NCBI GenBank assembly: GCA_023409955.1
Contig: JAEYQQ010000017.1
Span: forward strand, 1 to 51,967
Length of the DNA stretch: 51,967 nt
Direction of reading: 5' to 3'
From: Bacillota bacterium
GTDB lineage: Bacteria > Bacillota > Clostridia > Christensenellales > Aristaeellaceae
The notes below the pieces were generated by a model. The model searched no databases. It saw nothing but the letters and a program-made list of their open reading frames with translations, and was not told the DNA's origin. Numbering within the stretch: position 1 is the first letter of the stretch; each line of letters begins with the position of its first letter. The position numbers were made by a program, and so were the translations under genes. Of the stretch, positions 50,771 to 51,967 are shown in pieces.

Positions 50771-51841
50771 ATGCTTATCAGCCTTGCTATGATAGTAAAA
50801 AATGAGGAAGAAAAACTTGCCCGCTGCTTAAGCAGCGTCAAGGAGCATGTAGATGAGATTGTGGTCGTTGACACAGGATCAACGGACCGCACTAAGGAAA
50901 TAGCTGCATCCTTCGGAGCCAAGATTTTTAATTATGTTTGGTGCAAGGATTTTTCAAAAGCAAGAAACTACAGCATTGAAAAAACCAGTGGAGACCTGGT
51001 CATGGTGTTGGATGCTGATAATGTACTGCTGAAATTTGATAAAAATGCTGTGCTAAATCAAATGCAAGGTCGGCATGTTCTTGGCCTTGGCGAGATCATC
51101 AATGTTTATACGCAAAACGGTGTTAAGATCACAGACCGGTCCTTTGCAGGGGCTGTATTCCAGCGGGATGCCAGGTATGTGGGGCCGATTCATGAGCAAA
51201 TTGATGCATCCTTGCCACGGATTATACTGCCGATATCCATTTTTCATGATGGATACGATCATAGAGATGAATCGAAGTTCCAACGGAATATTGGTATACT
51301 GCTAAGCACTTTGGAAAAAGGCGAGGATCCGTACCTTCGTTATAAACTGGCCCAGGAGTATCGTGGACTTAATGATTTTGATCGGGCGGAGAAACAGTTT
51401 GCTGCTGCATATGAGCGCGCTTTGTCTGACAGCCGGTATTTTCCCAATGTAGTTGTGGAATATATGAAAACACTTATACAACTAAGAAAGTATGAGAAGG
51501 CCTTGGATATTGTAAAATGTAATGAAGGTCTGTTTCGGGATTTTCCGGAGTTTCATTTTACCTGCGGCGAATTATTTATGGAAGCTGTCCTTTATAGCCC
51601 AAAGACATATATTCAATATTTCCCCAAGATCAAGGATGCCTATGAAAGATGCATAAACATAGGTGAGAATCCCAATTACCAAGGGGTCATCGGCACTGGA
51701 TCCTTTATGGCACTGCATAACCTCGGCGCATTTTATGAGGTGATTGGCGACATGCAAAGCGCAAGAAGGCATTATCAAAGGGCTGGTGAAATGGGGTATC
51801 TGCCATCGCAAAACCGCATGAAGGCCTTTACAAAAACATAA
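50771..51841 (+). CDS. Family 2 glycosyltransferase with TPR-like C-terminus
   Basis: A 356-residue cytoplasmic glycosyltransferase of the GT-A fold. 'ISLAMIVKNEEEKLARCLSSV' (split), 'IVVVDTGSTDRTKEIA' and 'DFSKARNYSIE' are typical of the SunS-like or clostridial GT2 group. The metal-binding DxD-type motif reads 'VLDADN'. After about residue 190 the protein changes to helical repeats resembling TPRs ('YLRYKLAQEYRGLNDFDRAEKQF', split). The acceptor is unknown. AAGGAGG precedes the ATG. It follows mfd by 29 bases and ends the operon at a strong terminator. Confidence 0.88.
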   Translation: MLISLAMIVKNEEEKLARCLSSVKEHVDEIVVVDTGSTDRTKEIAASFGAKIFNYVWCKDFSKARNYSIEKTSGDLVMVLDADNVLLKFDKNAVLNQMQGRHVLGLGEIINVYTQNGVKITDRSFAGAVFQRDARYVGPIHEQIDASLPRIILPISIFHDGYDHRDESKFQRNIGILLSTLEKGEDPYLRYKLAQEYRGLNDFDRAEKQFAAAYERALSDSRYFPNVVVEYMKTLIQLRKYEKALDIVKCNEGLFRDFPEFHFTCGELFMEAVLYSPKTYIQYFPKIKDAYERCINIGENPNYQGVIGTGSFMALHNLGAFYEVIGDMQSARRHYQRAGEMGYLPSQNRMKAFTKT

Positions 51842-51874
51842 CTGCATAATTCTATCGCTGTTTAACTGTAAAGA

Positions 51875-51920
51875 AACAACCGGCTGATGAACATTAACGT
51901 GTCATCAGCCGGTTGTTTGC
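51875..51920 (+). terminator. Strong intrinsic terminator after the glycosyltransferase gene
   Basis: A perfect stem of about 16 bp (51875-51890 with 51902-51917) around an 11-base loop, closing with TTGTTTG. It likely ends the purR-to-glycosyltransferase unit. Confidence 0.88.
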
Positions 51921-51967
51921 TGTAGAATCTACAAATGTTGCTTACTTTTTGAAGCAATTCGTACCGG

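Overview
The window is a chromosomal segment of an endospore-forming, Gram-positive member of the Bacillota, almost certainly class Clostridia. The evidence is a sigA-dnaG-dgt block, two cotJ-type spore coat loci, yabP-yabQ-divIC, a yqfC-yqfD-phoH-yqfF-ybeY-era run, a purR-glmU-pth-mfd run, Firmicutes-type GalT and BioY, and strong AGGAGG ribosome binding sites. No phage, transposon, CRISPR array or integrase was seen; this is core genome. TTG start codons are unusually frequent, and genus cannot be fixed from the sequence alone.

Layout. Positions 1-5.6 kb (minus): dGTPase-like protein, DNA primase, SigA, tRNA methyltransferase TrmK and a truncated Nif3-family protein, in that order of transcription. 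5.7-7.1 kb (plus): RNase P RNA with promoter and terminator, a secreted polysaccharide deacetylase and tRNA-Lys(CTT). 7.3-8.5 kb (minus): a canonical cotJA-cotJB-cotJC operon, followed by a 600-base stretch without a convincing gene. 9.1-17.4 kb: cell-wall genes (L,D-transpeptidase, MurC, class A PBP) and a compact FtsH-type protease. 17.5-22.8 kb: a DUF421 membrane protein, a zinc-ribbon membrane-anchored protein, a PglF/CapD-type nucleotide-sugar dehydratase and a Dabb protein. 22.8-30.2 kb: GalT, a GH127-like protein, a tRNA dihydrouridine synthase and two tandem secreted proteins of unknown function. 30.3-35.5 kb: BioY with a probable BirA operator, YabP, YabQ, DivIC, Ppx/GppA, a PrsA-like foldase and a second, strongly diverged cotJ locus. 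35.6-44 kb: a sodium:solute symporter and the yqfC-yqfD-phoH-pgpH-ybeY/cdd-era run. 44.2-51.9 kb: purR, glmU, pth, mfd and a glycosyltransferase.

How it fits together. Most genes serve replication and transcription initiation, peptidoglycan synthesis and remodelling, sporulation, and RNA maturation or repair. The most unusual points lie in otherwise ordinary neighbourhoods. The second cotJ locus encodes a fused CotJA-CotJB protein with two CxxC pairs beside a CotJC that has lost one metal-ligand glutamate. YbeY and cytidine deaminase are fused in one reading frame where dgkA would normally lie between them. The only glmU here has an intact acetyltransferase half but an uridylyltransferase half lacking its nucleotide-binding signature. 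A GH127-like protein lacks the zinc and nucleophile cysteines. bioY carries an inverted repeat across its predicted transcription start that fits a BirA operator.
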